This document shows positions 29,001-39,539 of a DNA stretch of 64,000 nt, piece after piece. The translations under genes and the position numbers were made by a program. Origin of the DNA: Smittia aterrima. Taxonomy: Eukaryota > Arthropoda > Insecta > Diptera > Chironomidae. The DNA is taken from NCBI GenBank assembly GCA_033063855.1, contig CP093830.1, positions 14,570,854 to 14,634,853 of the forward strand. Direction: 5' to 3'. Under the pieces are notes generated by a model. That model was not told where the DNA came from. It saw only the letters and a list, made by a program, of their open reading frames with translations, and ran no database searches. The first letter of the stretch is position 1, and each line of letters opens with the position of its first letter.

Positions 29001-32000
29001 AACGCTAAACAAATGTTTCACTAAATTGCCTTTTCGGTAGCGACTCGCGATACATCCCTCAGCTGATAAAGCAAGCACGAAATGAAAGTCTGAAAAACAA
29101 ATTTTATCACTTCAAACTCATTTAAATGACATCACGGCATATTCAACATAAACACACGTTGCAGCAGTGGTTGCTTCAATCCCAATTGAGAATAACAACG
29201 CGTAATAAATTAAATTGACTGCGTGCTGATGTTGTTCGTTTATGTTTTAACGGGAAATATTTATGATGAAGAATGGCGAAAACTCGTTCAAAGTTATCGA
29301 ATAGGGTCACTGAAAATCCTAATTCAGAGAGACTAGCTCTTTGTTCATTTACTGATCTAACAAGCTATTAAGGTAAAGGAGTAGTTAGTCAACCGCCTTC
29401 TGCCTATAATTTCCATAATTCATATGATGGAACAATCCTTTTCCGCTTTTCCTTTTCAGCTTTGATCCATAATAAACCATCAAGCACACATGGTTATAGT
29501 TTATCAACTTCTCCTTAGCCCATCACAACGCGTTCATGCTCAAATCATTGAAACTAATAATAAACGTCCATAAAAAACATATTAATGCCATTCCTTCGAA
29601 TGATAATTTAGATGGAAAATTAAACGTCACAATTGCATGCAGCGGACTCGTTTGGGTTTGGTCGTTTGTTCGGTGAACCTCAGTGGTAATGTCGCTTTTT
29701 TATCGTAAACGGGCACTCTTGGCACGTCATATTGTTCATGTAATTCAATAAAAAAATTATCTAACGTTGTGTTCATTATAATTCACAGTTTGGCTGAGCT
29801 GTTGCATCGGCACATCGCATGAGTGCGAAGAGATTTATTATCCATCGACGGTGGTTCAAGTATCTCTTTAATGTTTCGATCGACTAAATGCTGTTGAATC
29901 ACACATGAGTAAAGCACGTGCTGATATTTAATTTCCCAAAGCACAAACAGAACAATAATCATAAATAATATGCAGCAATCATCATAATTCACTTATGAAA
30001 CTAGCAGAAATCACTTCTTCAACCCCTCGAAATCCTCTAGGCGTAAGTGTTTTCGGCGAGAAAAATGTGCCGAGTTGTGGAAAAGCAAAAACAGTTCTTG
30101 ATGTTACCCACATATAGTTTTATTTCCACACCACTCATCAAGCACTGCTTTATTGCTTTTTTCTCCGGAAAACAATTTTTCTTTTCAATGAAAATTTATA
30201 AATTTTAGAGTTAAGATTATCAGCCTAGTTCGAAATATTTCCAATCACGAAGCGAATCCTTCCTAAAATTTTGAATTTATTCCTCTGTCAAAATATTCGG
30301 TATTGTCGATTTATTTCAATGAATCCATGAAATATTTCTCGCACGTTTTCTATTTGCAACAATTGGACTAGAAATATTCTCGAAGACAAATCCTTTTCCT
30401 TTGTTGCGCTAATATAACTTCTATTATAGAAGATTCCCTCGCATTCTTCTCCACGATGAGATCAACAAGCGCAGTACAAAGGGTGTCATGTGATCCGGAA
30501 ATTATTTCTATCTTTCTATGGAGAATCGTCAAATTAATTTAATAAACAATTTTGTTTAGTTTTCGCTTTTCGATTAATGCGTGAAATAATTGTAAATGAT
30601 TTTTGCTGAGTAGCAGAGAGTGCCAGCTGAATCGTCATGAATGAAAATCGAATTAAAAGAAAACAGAAATAACTCAAGACGATTTATGAATTTCTGATAT
30701 AATTGAACTGAGCATTGCTAACCCTGAAGAAAGAGTAAAGCATTATGCCCACATTATAGCCTAACTAATAGTTTAACTCGATAACTTCAGAGCATCAACA
30801 TATCCGATGAATTCATAAAATATTTATTTGACTTGCTGATCGGAGAAATGAAGGGGATGAAATAAAAATGATTTTTGTTTGATTTGATTGACATCTCGCT
30901 TTTGTATGTTCATCGGATATTTTTCATAATTCATGAAATGTGTTGCCGCTTGGTCCTGCAATCGAAAGGGTTAGTAGAAAGCCAATGGAATAATAATGAG
31001 CGAGATCATGTTTGACAGACTCACGACGAAACAAAATGCGAAAAATTGATGAAATAAAACACGAAAATGTTTTCATCATAAAATTCTGATAGAAGGGAAA
31101 GGAAATTCGAGATGAAATTATTGAAACTCTTGATGATGAAAAGAGAAGGATGAGCTAAACCAAATTTGTAATACCATTCACAGTTTTGATAAACGAGATG
31201 AAAATTGTGCACTTATTCATCATCTTTATCGTAAGCGATGTCAGATGTGTTAGATTTAAGAAGAAAAAAAGAAAATTTTGCAGAAGATTCGTCGACTCTT
31301 TTAAAATGTGATATCATGCAAGCTGAGAACTGCTTGAAGGTTTCTGACTTTACTGTTTGATGTCTTGAGAAAATAATTGGCAGACAGTTCGTCTCAACTC
31401 GTCTTACTTTCTCTGAGTAATGTGACGTAGAAAAAACTGTGTTGAGTGGTCGATGAAAAATTGTTCTTTGATAAGAAAACGTGCTTTGAATTTTTATTTT
31501 CGTTTTGCGTAGCAAACGTATTGTAACGTAAAACATTTATAGTTTTTAAACATGTCTCAAACTTTTCTGGTTACGAACAAAAAATCTGTTTAAATCTGCT
31601 TAAACAGCTCATTAAGTTTTCCCGCTTTTCCTTAAGAAAATTATAAATTCTAATCGCAATGCGCTGCTTCGGCAACTAACAAAAATATTTTCGTGATTTC
31701 TGCATTAAAAATTATGTATTCGCTTTTCGGAGTTTTAATAAATTTCCAGCAGCGTCTCGGTTAACTGCTTCGGAATGGTAATGATCGCCTTTCTTGGTTA
31801 TATAATAATCAAAATAATTATTTTTCTACTCAAGACTCCCCGTCTTTATTAATAGAGCATTCAAGAAAAACCGAGCCATTACTATAAATATCTCTCATAA
31901 CAATTCAAAGGAAAGGGATTACTAGGGAAGGGTTTGATTCTAATTTTTATGTTGGGCTTTATGTTGTGCAATATTTTCAACTCGCAGACGCTCTAATGAG

Positions 32001-32704
32001 TCGCAAGTAACCTTTTGCTCTAAGATACTTGCATCACTTAATGGAAAATTAGTCATTAAAACCTTAATGTTATAAACTAAGCCAAATTTGTGTCCGTAAA
32101 AAAATAATCAAACTTTTTATGGTCTACAAGTTGTTCACCTTTGTCAAACTTCCCATTCTGCTTAAGGCGGTTATTGAATTAAAAAATAGTTTTAGCTGGA
32201 ATTTATCTTCAGAAATTACTTAATTCAAACTTTTCAAGTTCAAACTTAAAGTTTTGAGTTGAAACTTTAAAAAATACATGTTTATGATTTATTACTAAAT
32301 TTCTGTTTTATTTATTGTAAAAAACTTATATTTCCTATTATTCAACAAAAAAAAAACAATTTCTAATGCGGCTTCGTCCTTGTGAGTAGGCTTATCTGTT
32401 CGTAATGGCCCTTTCCCAGCCACACTCGTGCAGTTTAAAATTATTATCGTAGAATTTATGAGAAATTTTAAAGCAATAAAAGTAATTTTTTATAGAATTT
32501 TAATCCACGGGTCGGACGATCTAATTTTGTTGGTTCAGTCAAAGGGTTGAGCGATGTTCCTCGGGAGCAAAAAAATGTTATTGCTTCTTTATGCAAAATT
32601 GATGTCGAGCGGCAGAATGTTTGTGCCCATTAAATTTTACTCCTTTACAGTATTCAACCTGAATTTTAATGGGCCGTTTAAGAATCTTAAGAAACTAAGC
32701 TAAA
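20001..32704. other. Gene desert, right part
   Basis: Continuation of the non-coding block up to the 3' end of the first gene of the central cluster. All open frames are below about 110 codons and look like chance frames in AT-rich DNA. A short perfect hairpin (CTTCTAT, one base, ATAGAAG) lies near 30420-30437. No repeats, RNA genes or mobile elements were recognised. Confidence 0.55.
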
Positions 32705-32874
32705 TTTATTAACAAGGTTTATGAAAATGTTTCATGAAATAAATTAAAATTATCCTAAATAATTGAAATCTTATTTTTTTTTTGGTTGAACTCTCGTCTT
32801 CAAGATATTTTGGTTTCGAAATCAAGAAATAAATTAAAAGTTAAAAACAACAAAGAATAATGAATAAATTAGTT

Positions 32875-34383
32875 TTAGTAGTGATCAAACTCTTCGACGC
32901 TCTCCATGAAGGTGCGAACAGTCTTCACGACGTGGCGCTTCAATGTCGCACGTTCCAAAGTCTTCTTGGGACATTCTTCAATGGTAGGCTCACGGAACAC
33001 CGATCGACCCTGAATGGTCGTGTCGAGTGTACCTAGAGTTGTTTTTGGTTTCTGTTTACGCCTCAAACTGTGTCTAATGGTTTGAAACAATCCTTCGTGT
33101 TTCTCATTTTCCGACTTCTCTGATTCTTCGGTCTTATCAGACTTGTGACTAATTAATTTTCGAATACTTCTACGGATTGATCCACCGAGATTCTTTTTCT
33201 TTGGTTCGCTTGATAGAACTGCTTCCGGGTGCTTAAAAATTGGAGCCGCATCCGTTCGATACGCTCGTTTAAATTGACCGAGTTTAACGAAATCGTCTTC
33301 AAATGAGTCGACTTCTTCAAACTGAATGTCTTCGTTATCCCCGTCGATGAATCTTTCATCGTCAATGTTGCTTTCTTTCAATCCGTCAAGCATTTCTGAT
33401 GTAGTTTCGTGAATAACTTCCACAGTTGATACTTCAATGATTTTCGAAGTTTCTTTGGTGTACGTTTCATTGTTCACAACAGTTTCAACATGTTTTTGAT
33501 TTTCAGTTTCCTGCGAAATCTCTTCAGGCTCTTCTTCCTCTACAATCACTTTCGGAGTATCAAAATTATATTTTCGATTCTTCATCTTAGCCTCGTTTAT
33601 CGAATTCTCCAATTGCAACTGGTAGTTGTCAAGTTCTTCTCCGATATCGATTTCCTCTTCACTGATAACTGAAAGAGACTTTCGTGATTTTACTGTCGTG
33701 TTTCGTTTTGGAGTGCCAACCGAAGTAGCAGCGTTCTCATTGCTTTCAATCACGAGCTTCGAAGAGAGCAAAGCGCATGGAGTTAAATTGCCATTCAAGT
33801 TGGAAAAGTCAATTCGATGGTTCACAGTTGGTGTGAATGGCAAGGACATAGTCAACTGATTTTTATTGTTTTGCTTGATTTCGAGGGCGCTATTTTCGAT
33901 TCCTGGAACTTTCCTTGGTAACTCGTTTTCTCTAAAAACTTCAAACGGATTTGCCGCAATCTGTTGTGGAATGACGATCGGCTCAGCATTAACAAAAACA
34001 TCGAGTGCTGGATTCGAGACACCTTGAGCTAACAAAATAGCCTCAGTGTTGTCGCTCCTCACAACCTCAAATGGATTGATTGACTTCTCTTCTGCTTTTA
34101 GATCCAATGCCGGGTTGACGAAGCAAGAATCTTCTGCACTTTTCTTCTTCTTCTTTGGTGGTTTACGAATAACTTCGAATTCATTGACTTTTTGCAATTT
34201 ACTTGCATTTCTCTCGGCAACGAGATCGGCGATCGACTTGTGTTCCATACAAAGGGAATCAGAGAACAAAAAGTTTTCTTTGTTCGCCAACTTTATTGGC
34301 GTTGAACTAACGAATCGAGAAATGTTATCACGTTTTCGCTTCTTGATTGGCGTATCAGCACCTTCGAAGCTTTCATTTATCAT
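32875..34383 (-). CDS. Unrecognised nuclear, probably cell-cycle-regulated protein (502 aa)
   Basis: Single-exon coding region; the ATG at 34383 is chosen because an acceptor-like TTTTTAG lies just upstream, so a non-coding first exon is likely. I do not recognise the family. The protein is charged and mostly disordered. It has basic clusters resembling nuclear localisation signals (KKRKR at 14-18; KPPKKKKK at 74-81), a KEN box at 35-37, and several Thr-Pro sites followed by Lys/Arg (TPIK at 11 and 28, TPKR near 224, TPK near 276), the consensus for cyclin-dependent kinases. Residues 67-169 alternate two short motifs three times: N-x-F-E-V-x-R (67, 103, 145) and N-P/S-A-L-D/E (90, 124, 164). 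The middle is acidic; the C-terminal 120 residues are basic. A poly(A) signal on this strand lies at 32705-32710. It is divergent from the FKBP15-like gene. The length and sustained biased composition support a real gene. Confidence 0.85.
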   Translation of the reverse strand: MINESFEGADTPIKKRKRDNISRFVSSTPIKLANKENFLFSDSLCMEHKSIADLVAERNASKLQKVNEFEVIRKPPKKKKKSAEDSCFVNPALDLKAEEKSINPFEVVRSDNTEAILLAQGVSNPALDVFVNAEPIVIPQQIAANPFEVFRENELPRKVPGIENSALEIKQNNKNQLTMSLPFTPTVNHRIDFSNLNGNLTPCALLSSKLVIESNENAATSVGTPKRNTTVKSRKSLSVISEEEIDIGEELDNYQLQLENSINEAKMKNRKYNFDTPKVIVEEEEPEEISQETENQKHVETVVNNETYTKETSKIIEVSTVEVIHETTSEMLDGLKESNIDDERFIDGDNEDIQFEEVDSFEDDFVKLGQFKRAYRTDAAPIFKHPEAVLSSEPKKKNLGGSIRRSIRKLISHKSDKTEESEKSENEKHEGLFQTIRHSLRRKQKPKTTLGTLDTTIQGRSVFREPTIEECPKKTLERATLKRHVVKTVRTFMESVEEFDHY

Positions 34384-34924
34384 TTTGCACAAAATATCCT
34401 AAAAATAGGACGAAATATTAATTTCAATTTTCCAAGAGTTTAAACAAATTCCGCGAATTACCTGAGATAAACTGAACTCGATTTTACACGCGAAACACAC
34501 TTGCAATAAATTTAATGAGATCAATCGACAGTTTTTATGTTAATTCTGAAAATATTAAACTTTCACTTTGTGTTATATGAGTCGCGGTTTCAACGGATAT
34601 TTTGCCGCGGATATTTTTCGATCACTGGAACCGTAGTACTACAGAATCGAAAAATCGTAGTACTCCTTTATTCTGAATTGCTGTGGATATTTTTTTAGGG
34701 ATGAGGGCTTCTTTATTTGGTTCTGGATATTCGTCGAGTTAACACCCTCGACACAATTGGATAATCAACCCCGATCGATTTTGAAGGTGGACAAGAAGAG
34801 AAAACTTGAAAGTTTAGACGTAAAATCGAAAAGCTCTGTGGATGTGAATTGTTTACAAAAAAACACTGCATGAAGAGAATGCAGAGAATTTGACGAATAG
34901 TGATAAAATTAATTAATCGCAGCT
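34384..34924. promoter_or_regulatory. Shared divergent promoter region with short repeats
   Basis: The 541 bases between two divergent coding regions must hold both promoters. They contain four copies of GGATAT within 136 bases (34595-34600, 34609-34614, 34685-34690, 34725-34730), most followed by a T run. There are also two copies of CGTAGTACT 24 bases apart (34632-34640 and 34656-34664), the first inside the perfect palindrome GTAGTACTAC. No TATA box was identified. A non-coding exon of the minus-strand gene probably also lies here, spliced to an acceptor near 34394-34398. Confidence 0.5.
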
Positions 34925-36745
34925 ATGGCCTCATTTTATATGATTTTTTCGGATGAGGATGACGAAGAGTTTGGGGCCTCAAACCCGATGGATTTACCAG
35001 CTGAGGATTTAGAAGAGTAATATTATTAAACTCATTAATAATTATTGTGGAATATTGAATAGAACAAACTTTAGTTTAATTCCATTTTTCTGTTTCTTCG
35101 CATATAGAAAGGGAACGAAGATTGCTCAAGATGACGATGACAAAAGCTCAAAGAGTCTTACGGATTCAGAATCGAAGACAGATTGGCAGGTGCTCCTCGC
35201 AAAGCTGGTTACAGCATACAAAGGTATTAAAGTTTTTTTTTTCTTAATTTTATAATCTCTATAATTCGATTTTATTTCGATTTCTTCAACAGTTATTAAC
35301 AATGTCAATACGATAATCGGAAAGCTTGGCTTTGCAATATTAATAAGTGATAAAAGCGAATTGAAAATGATTCTCTACAAGTCGAAAATTGATTTGCTCT
35401 CGACATTGATTGTCAAAGAACAAATTAAGATTTTCCAAAAGGGAAACTTTATTCAATACTTGGACGGGCATCAAAATTTTTGGAGTGTTTTGTTTGAAAA
35501 CGACAACGATAGAGAACAGGTATATAATTGAAATAAATATTATTTATAAAGTATAACTATATACTTCCAATTATATAGGCATTGAGACTTTTGGAAGAGC
35601 GTTGCACTGTTCAGAAAGACGAAATGGAAAAGTCTGTCAATGCCAACGAGTACAAGGCCGAGAGCGAGAAAAGTGAAAATGCGGAAAATGTTCAAAAAGG
35701 TGAAGGAGAAACTGTAGAGACAAACGATAAAGCTTGCGAAACAGATCCCGAGGAGAAACAATGCAAGCAATTGAAGGCTAATATTTTATCACGAATGGCG
35801 CGAATGGGTAAGAAAATTGTTTTACCCAACAAGACGTCCAACAGTGAAATGAGTGGCGACAGCAGTGATCCAGAAAGCAGCCCGAAGCGAAAATCGAAAA
35901 CGGTGAACAGCTCGCCAGTTTTACAGGTTGCCAAGTTACACCCTGGGCCCACCGCACAAACCGTTGAATTTGTTAAACACAGTCATGGCAACATTATTTC
36001 CGCTGCTTCTTCCGATTCCAGTCTTAATCTAATGATGATGCAAAACACTGAAATACGCTTTAATTTGTCAAAACTTGACAGCAAACTAGATAAAATGTTC
36101 GATAAACTGGAAGTCCTCAGCGCGAACAGCTTGAGCCTTTCGGTTAATGACAAAAACAACAATGACAGTGTTCGTGAAGAGGATATAATGAGGCTCGAAG
36201 AGAAAATTCTATCGATTAAGCGCGAGAACATAAATTTGAAATCGATTGTCCGCGACATGGAGGAACGATTGCAAAAAAAGCACGAACACTCATCCGATGA
36301 GCTTAATGACCTAAAGGTGCAACTGAAGTCTTTACAACAAGAGAACCGAAACATATCATTAGAATTAGAAAACAAAAATGAAAAAATCGAGGTCCTTGAA
36401 TCGAAATTGAGGGACTCAGCCGAGGAGCGTGATATTCAATTGAAAAATAATGAGGCAGATTTTGCAGATTTGAAATCCCAATTGCATGTTTCAAATCGTC
36501 ACTTGCAGGAATTGCAAGCGATGTTGGACAAGGCCAAGGATACAAAAGAGTCACAAACAGAAGGAAGATCAAATGATTCACCTCCTTCGGATATAGTGAT
36601 TAAAGAGATTATGAATAATTTATACTTTAAGCTTTGCGAAAAGATATCCAACACTAATGACTTGAAGCAGAGCGAGATTCTGAAAATTATTGGCCAAACT
36701 ATCAAAACAGAAACGAGCGAGTGCTTAAAAAAACATTCAGCCTGA
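34925..36745 (+). CDS. FKBP15: FKBP15-like (WAFL) protein lacking the FKBP domain
   Basis: FKBP15 is an endosome- and actin-associated trafficking protein in vertebrates. The exons are 34925-35016, 35108-35223, 35293-35519 and 35579-36745 (533 residues). An acidic N-terminus (SDEDDEEF) resembles the family start. Residues about 58-155 form the WH1-like domain, with conserved features such as an LY segment near the middle and WSVLFE near the end. A low-complexity charged region follows with a short ILSRMARMG motif. A long coiled coil covers about 345-466. A conserved C-terminal segment (IKEIMNNLYFKL to IIGQTIK, about 484-521) matches the end of the FKBP15 coil region. No peptidyl-prolyl isomerase (FKBP) domain is present between WH1 and coil. 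The poly(A) signal is at 36817-36822. MED4 begins 360 bases downstream. Confidence 0.85.
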
Positions 36746-37105
36746 AGTTCAAGAAATTCGACGCGAATGAATGCTATTTACTTTTAGGCTAGCTTTGCTT
36801 TTGCAATAACATTCCAAATAAAAATTATATTAGTCGAACATAGAAAACAATGGTTTTTTTCCTTGCAAAGTCGTTTTGAAGCTTTTAAAAGCTCAAAATT
36901 TGAAGTTCAAGTCATCTGACCAAGGGGCTACTCAAATGGATTGATCATAAATTAGAGCACGAACTGTGAACACGAGTGTCGCTTTAGCCGGAAAATATTT
37001 CTTCTCGAGAAAAAATATTGTAAAACAGTGGTTTATAGTTAAGCAAGCGTATTCAATTATTGCTTAATCTTCAGTTAAACATCTGACTTATTAATAGAAA
37101 ACAAA

Positions 37106-37911
37106 ATGGCTCATACATTAAGCACAAGAGAGCGGTTGTTGACGATTATCGATGACATCGAAATTATTTCAAAGTAAGAATGTAAACAATACGAATTAAA
37201 TTAATGTATTCATGCTCTCATTTGATTTAAAGGGAAATTATCGAAAACTTAATGGCTCCAAAACATCAGAAAACTAACGATTACCTCCAGCTGGTCGATT
37301 TGCTTGTAGTGAAGGATAACGAGATGAAACAGCTGCTGAAACTTGCAGCTGAACAAACGAAAATCGACGAGAAAATCAACATGTTGAAGGAGCAGGTCAG
37401 CAAATATGATCAAGAAATCAACCAACTACAAAAGCAATTGAAAGAAGCTGAACAAATTCTCTCGACAGCGATTTTTCAAGCGAAACAGAAGCTCGCAAGC
37501 ATAGCGAAGGCGAACGAGAGACCGATTCACTCAGAAGAACTAATTAAGTACGCATATCGCATTAGCGCTTCCCATGCTATTTCTGCACCTCTAACATGGC
37601 AACAGGGTGATCTTCGACGACCCTATCCAACTGATTTTGAAATGCGTTTAGGGTTCCTTGGAAAAACTGACCTCAACATTAATGGGCACAGCTTACAAGC
37701 GCAGACAAGCGTGAATGATGTAAATCGCAACACAACTGGAGAGATCCCAGCATCAGCTCAAAACCAGTTTGCCTGGTATCCGTCGGGAGAGCTGCATATG
37801 ATGTCAGGCCATCAGTCAATCTCATTGGAAACCAACCGATCACATAAGGACGCTTCACAAGACGATGCCTCATCAGACACTTCCAGTTCAAGCTCGAGTG
37901 ACTCGCAGTAA
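37106..37911 (+). CDS. MED4: Mediator complex subunit 4
   Basis: Subunit of the Mediator middle module, which links transcription factors to RNA polymerase II in the nucleus. The two exons are 37106-37173 and 37233-37911 (248 residues, close to the usual insect size of about 250). The N-terminal helix (TRERLLTIIDDIE) is followed by a coiled coil at about 45-105. The signature of the family follows: EELIKYAYRIS, then TWQQGDLRRPYP. The C-terminus is a Ser/Asp-rich tail, common in MED4. The 59-base intron splits a Lys codon after residue 22 and uses a good GTAAGA donor. No canonical AATAAA was seen close downstream. Confidence 0.95.
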
Positions 37912-39539
37912 ATTCATTTTTTCGATATTCCTAGATTTAAGCATTTTATTCTTTTGTACTTTTTTAAATCTAAAGCATTTCGATGAAATAAGTCGGCAAA
38001 AAAATATAATGTCGTCCGCGAAATGTCACCAGCTCAGGTCTACCTTTGTATCGAACAAATTTCTTCGACATTCTCGCTAAAATGTAAACAAAATCGATGT
38101 GAAATTATCGTAGCGCATTCCATTCAGCAGACAAATATTTTACAACTTTTCCGAATCCCAACTGTCTTTCTGTTCCTATAATTTTATTTCGCACACGATT
38201 TCAAGTGCAATTTCTACAATGTCGGACGGTTGTGCAAGCGTTACATTTTCTGCATCGAACAGAAGGAATTTGGCATTGAACAAATCCATACAGCAGCTTG
38301 TCAAACACATGTGCTCTGAAAGGGGTTGATCGTAAATGATGTTTGAGGATTTAAGATAAAGAAAAACATTATCCAAATGATTGCTTGTGTGATTATAACA
38401 AATTTCAAACGTTATATATAAACAATATTCATGCAAAAACATAATAAAACATTTTGCGAGGAAACAAATTTTTGATTTTCATTTGGATTAACGATTTAGT
38501 TTATTTACAGGTTTTTATTGACTTACAATTGGGTGTTTTTAAAATTGCTGTGTTTAGTAGCACTCGGCCAGGGACGAAATATCGTATGCTTATCAGGAAT
38601 TCATTTGTGACACTTAATGTCGTGGGTGGAAGTGGTTTCTACAACTTCGTTGCATCGCTAATACGAACAACTAATTGAGGAAATCGAGAGCATGACTATT
38701 TCATTTATTTGCTAATATGAAATGACGTCCCTGAGCTGCAAAGAGTGCATCGCTAAATTAAACTTAATTCTAGATTTCTTTTGAATAATCTGAAGAGTTT
38801 ACACGATGTAAGCTTATTTACGGTAATTTCTTTAAATTTCCCTAAAACCCGAGTAAAGCTTTCATATGAAAACAACTCATGAATGTCACAATTGAAAAAA
38901 TATTTACACATTAAAACGTTTTTTTCTTCAACTTGGCAATGCAAATTAAAATTCAAGTGAACACACTTGTAAGAAATAAATTGAAATGATCTTGTTCAAT
39001 AAATAACTTAATTAGCAGAAGGTGAAATTTAAGATGGACTTTTAAATGTACAAAATACATTTTAACTAAGCTAAATTCGCTGATTCATTTGAATCAAATA
39101 TTTAGATTAAGCTTTGGCGATCAAAGAAGCTTCTTAAAAATAGCTTCGACGGAGGCCGTTAAAGTCTGCAATTAGAAAAGAAGACAACGCAAGTGCGTTT
39201 TTGGTAAGAATCGGTAGTGAGACCTTATCGTGCAAAGAAGATTTTATCAAACTAAGTGTGAAGCCTTATGTTGTAGGTAGAAGTGAAGTAAAAGAAGAAT
39301 CTGCTACTCAAAACTGTCCATTAAAGCTCTTAAGAAATCTAAATCTAGAAATCACATTCACTGTTATTAAAGAAAAAAGCCTAAAATCTCAAAAATATTG
39401 CCATGATTTTCCAATTTTTCTGATTCATGCTGTGACTGAGAATATTTTCTCTTAATTTTAAAAAGTGAAATACCTTTAACCAATTGTTGCTAATTTTATG
39501 AATTTTGTTCCTTTTTGGCGACATTTACATGCAAAAGCT
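37912..39539. other. Intergenic, no gene seen
   Basis: This region separates MED4 from the minus-strand secreted peptide gene. It must hold the 3' ends of both transcripts. Short open frames on either strand (up to 88 codons) lack recognisable motifs. Additional 3' exons of the minus-strand gene could lie here if the GTAAGA at the end of its fourth exon acts as a donor. Confidence 0.5.

Noticed and set aside
31655..31680. GCTTCGGCAACTAAC stretch resembling the 5' end of U6 snRNA
   Set aside because: Only about ten bases match; the rest of U6, including the conserved internal segment and T-run terminator, is absent.
39201..39455. 84-codon plus-strand frame antisense to the 3' flank of the secreted peptide gene
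   Set aside because: It lacks an ATG start and shows no motif; probably a chance frame.
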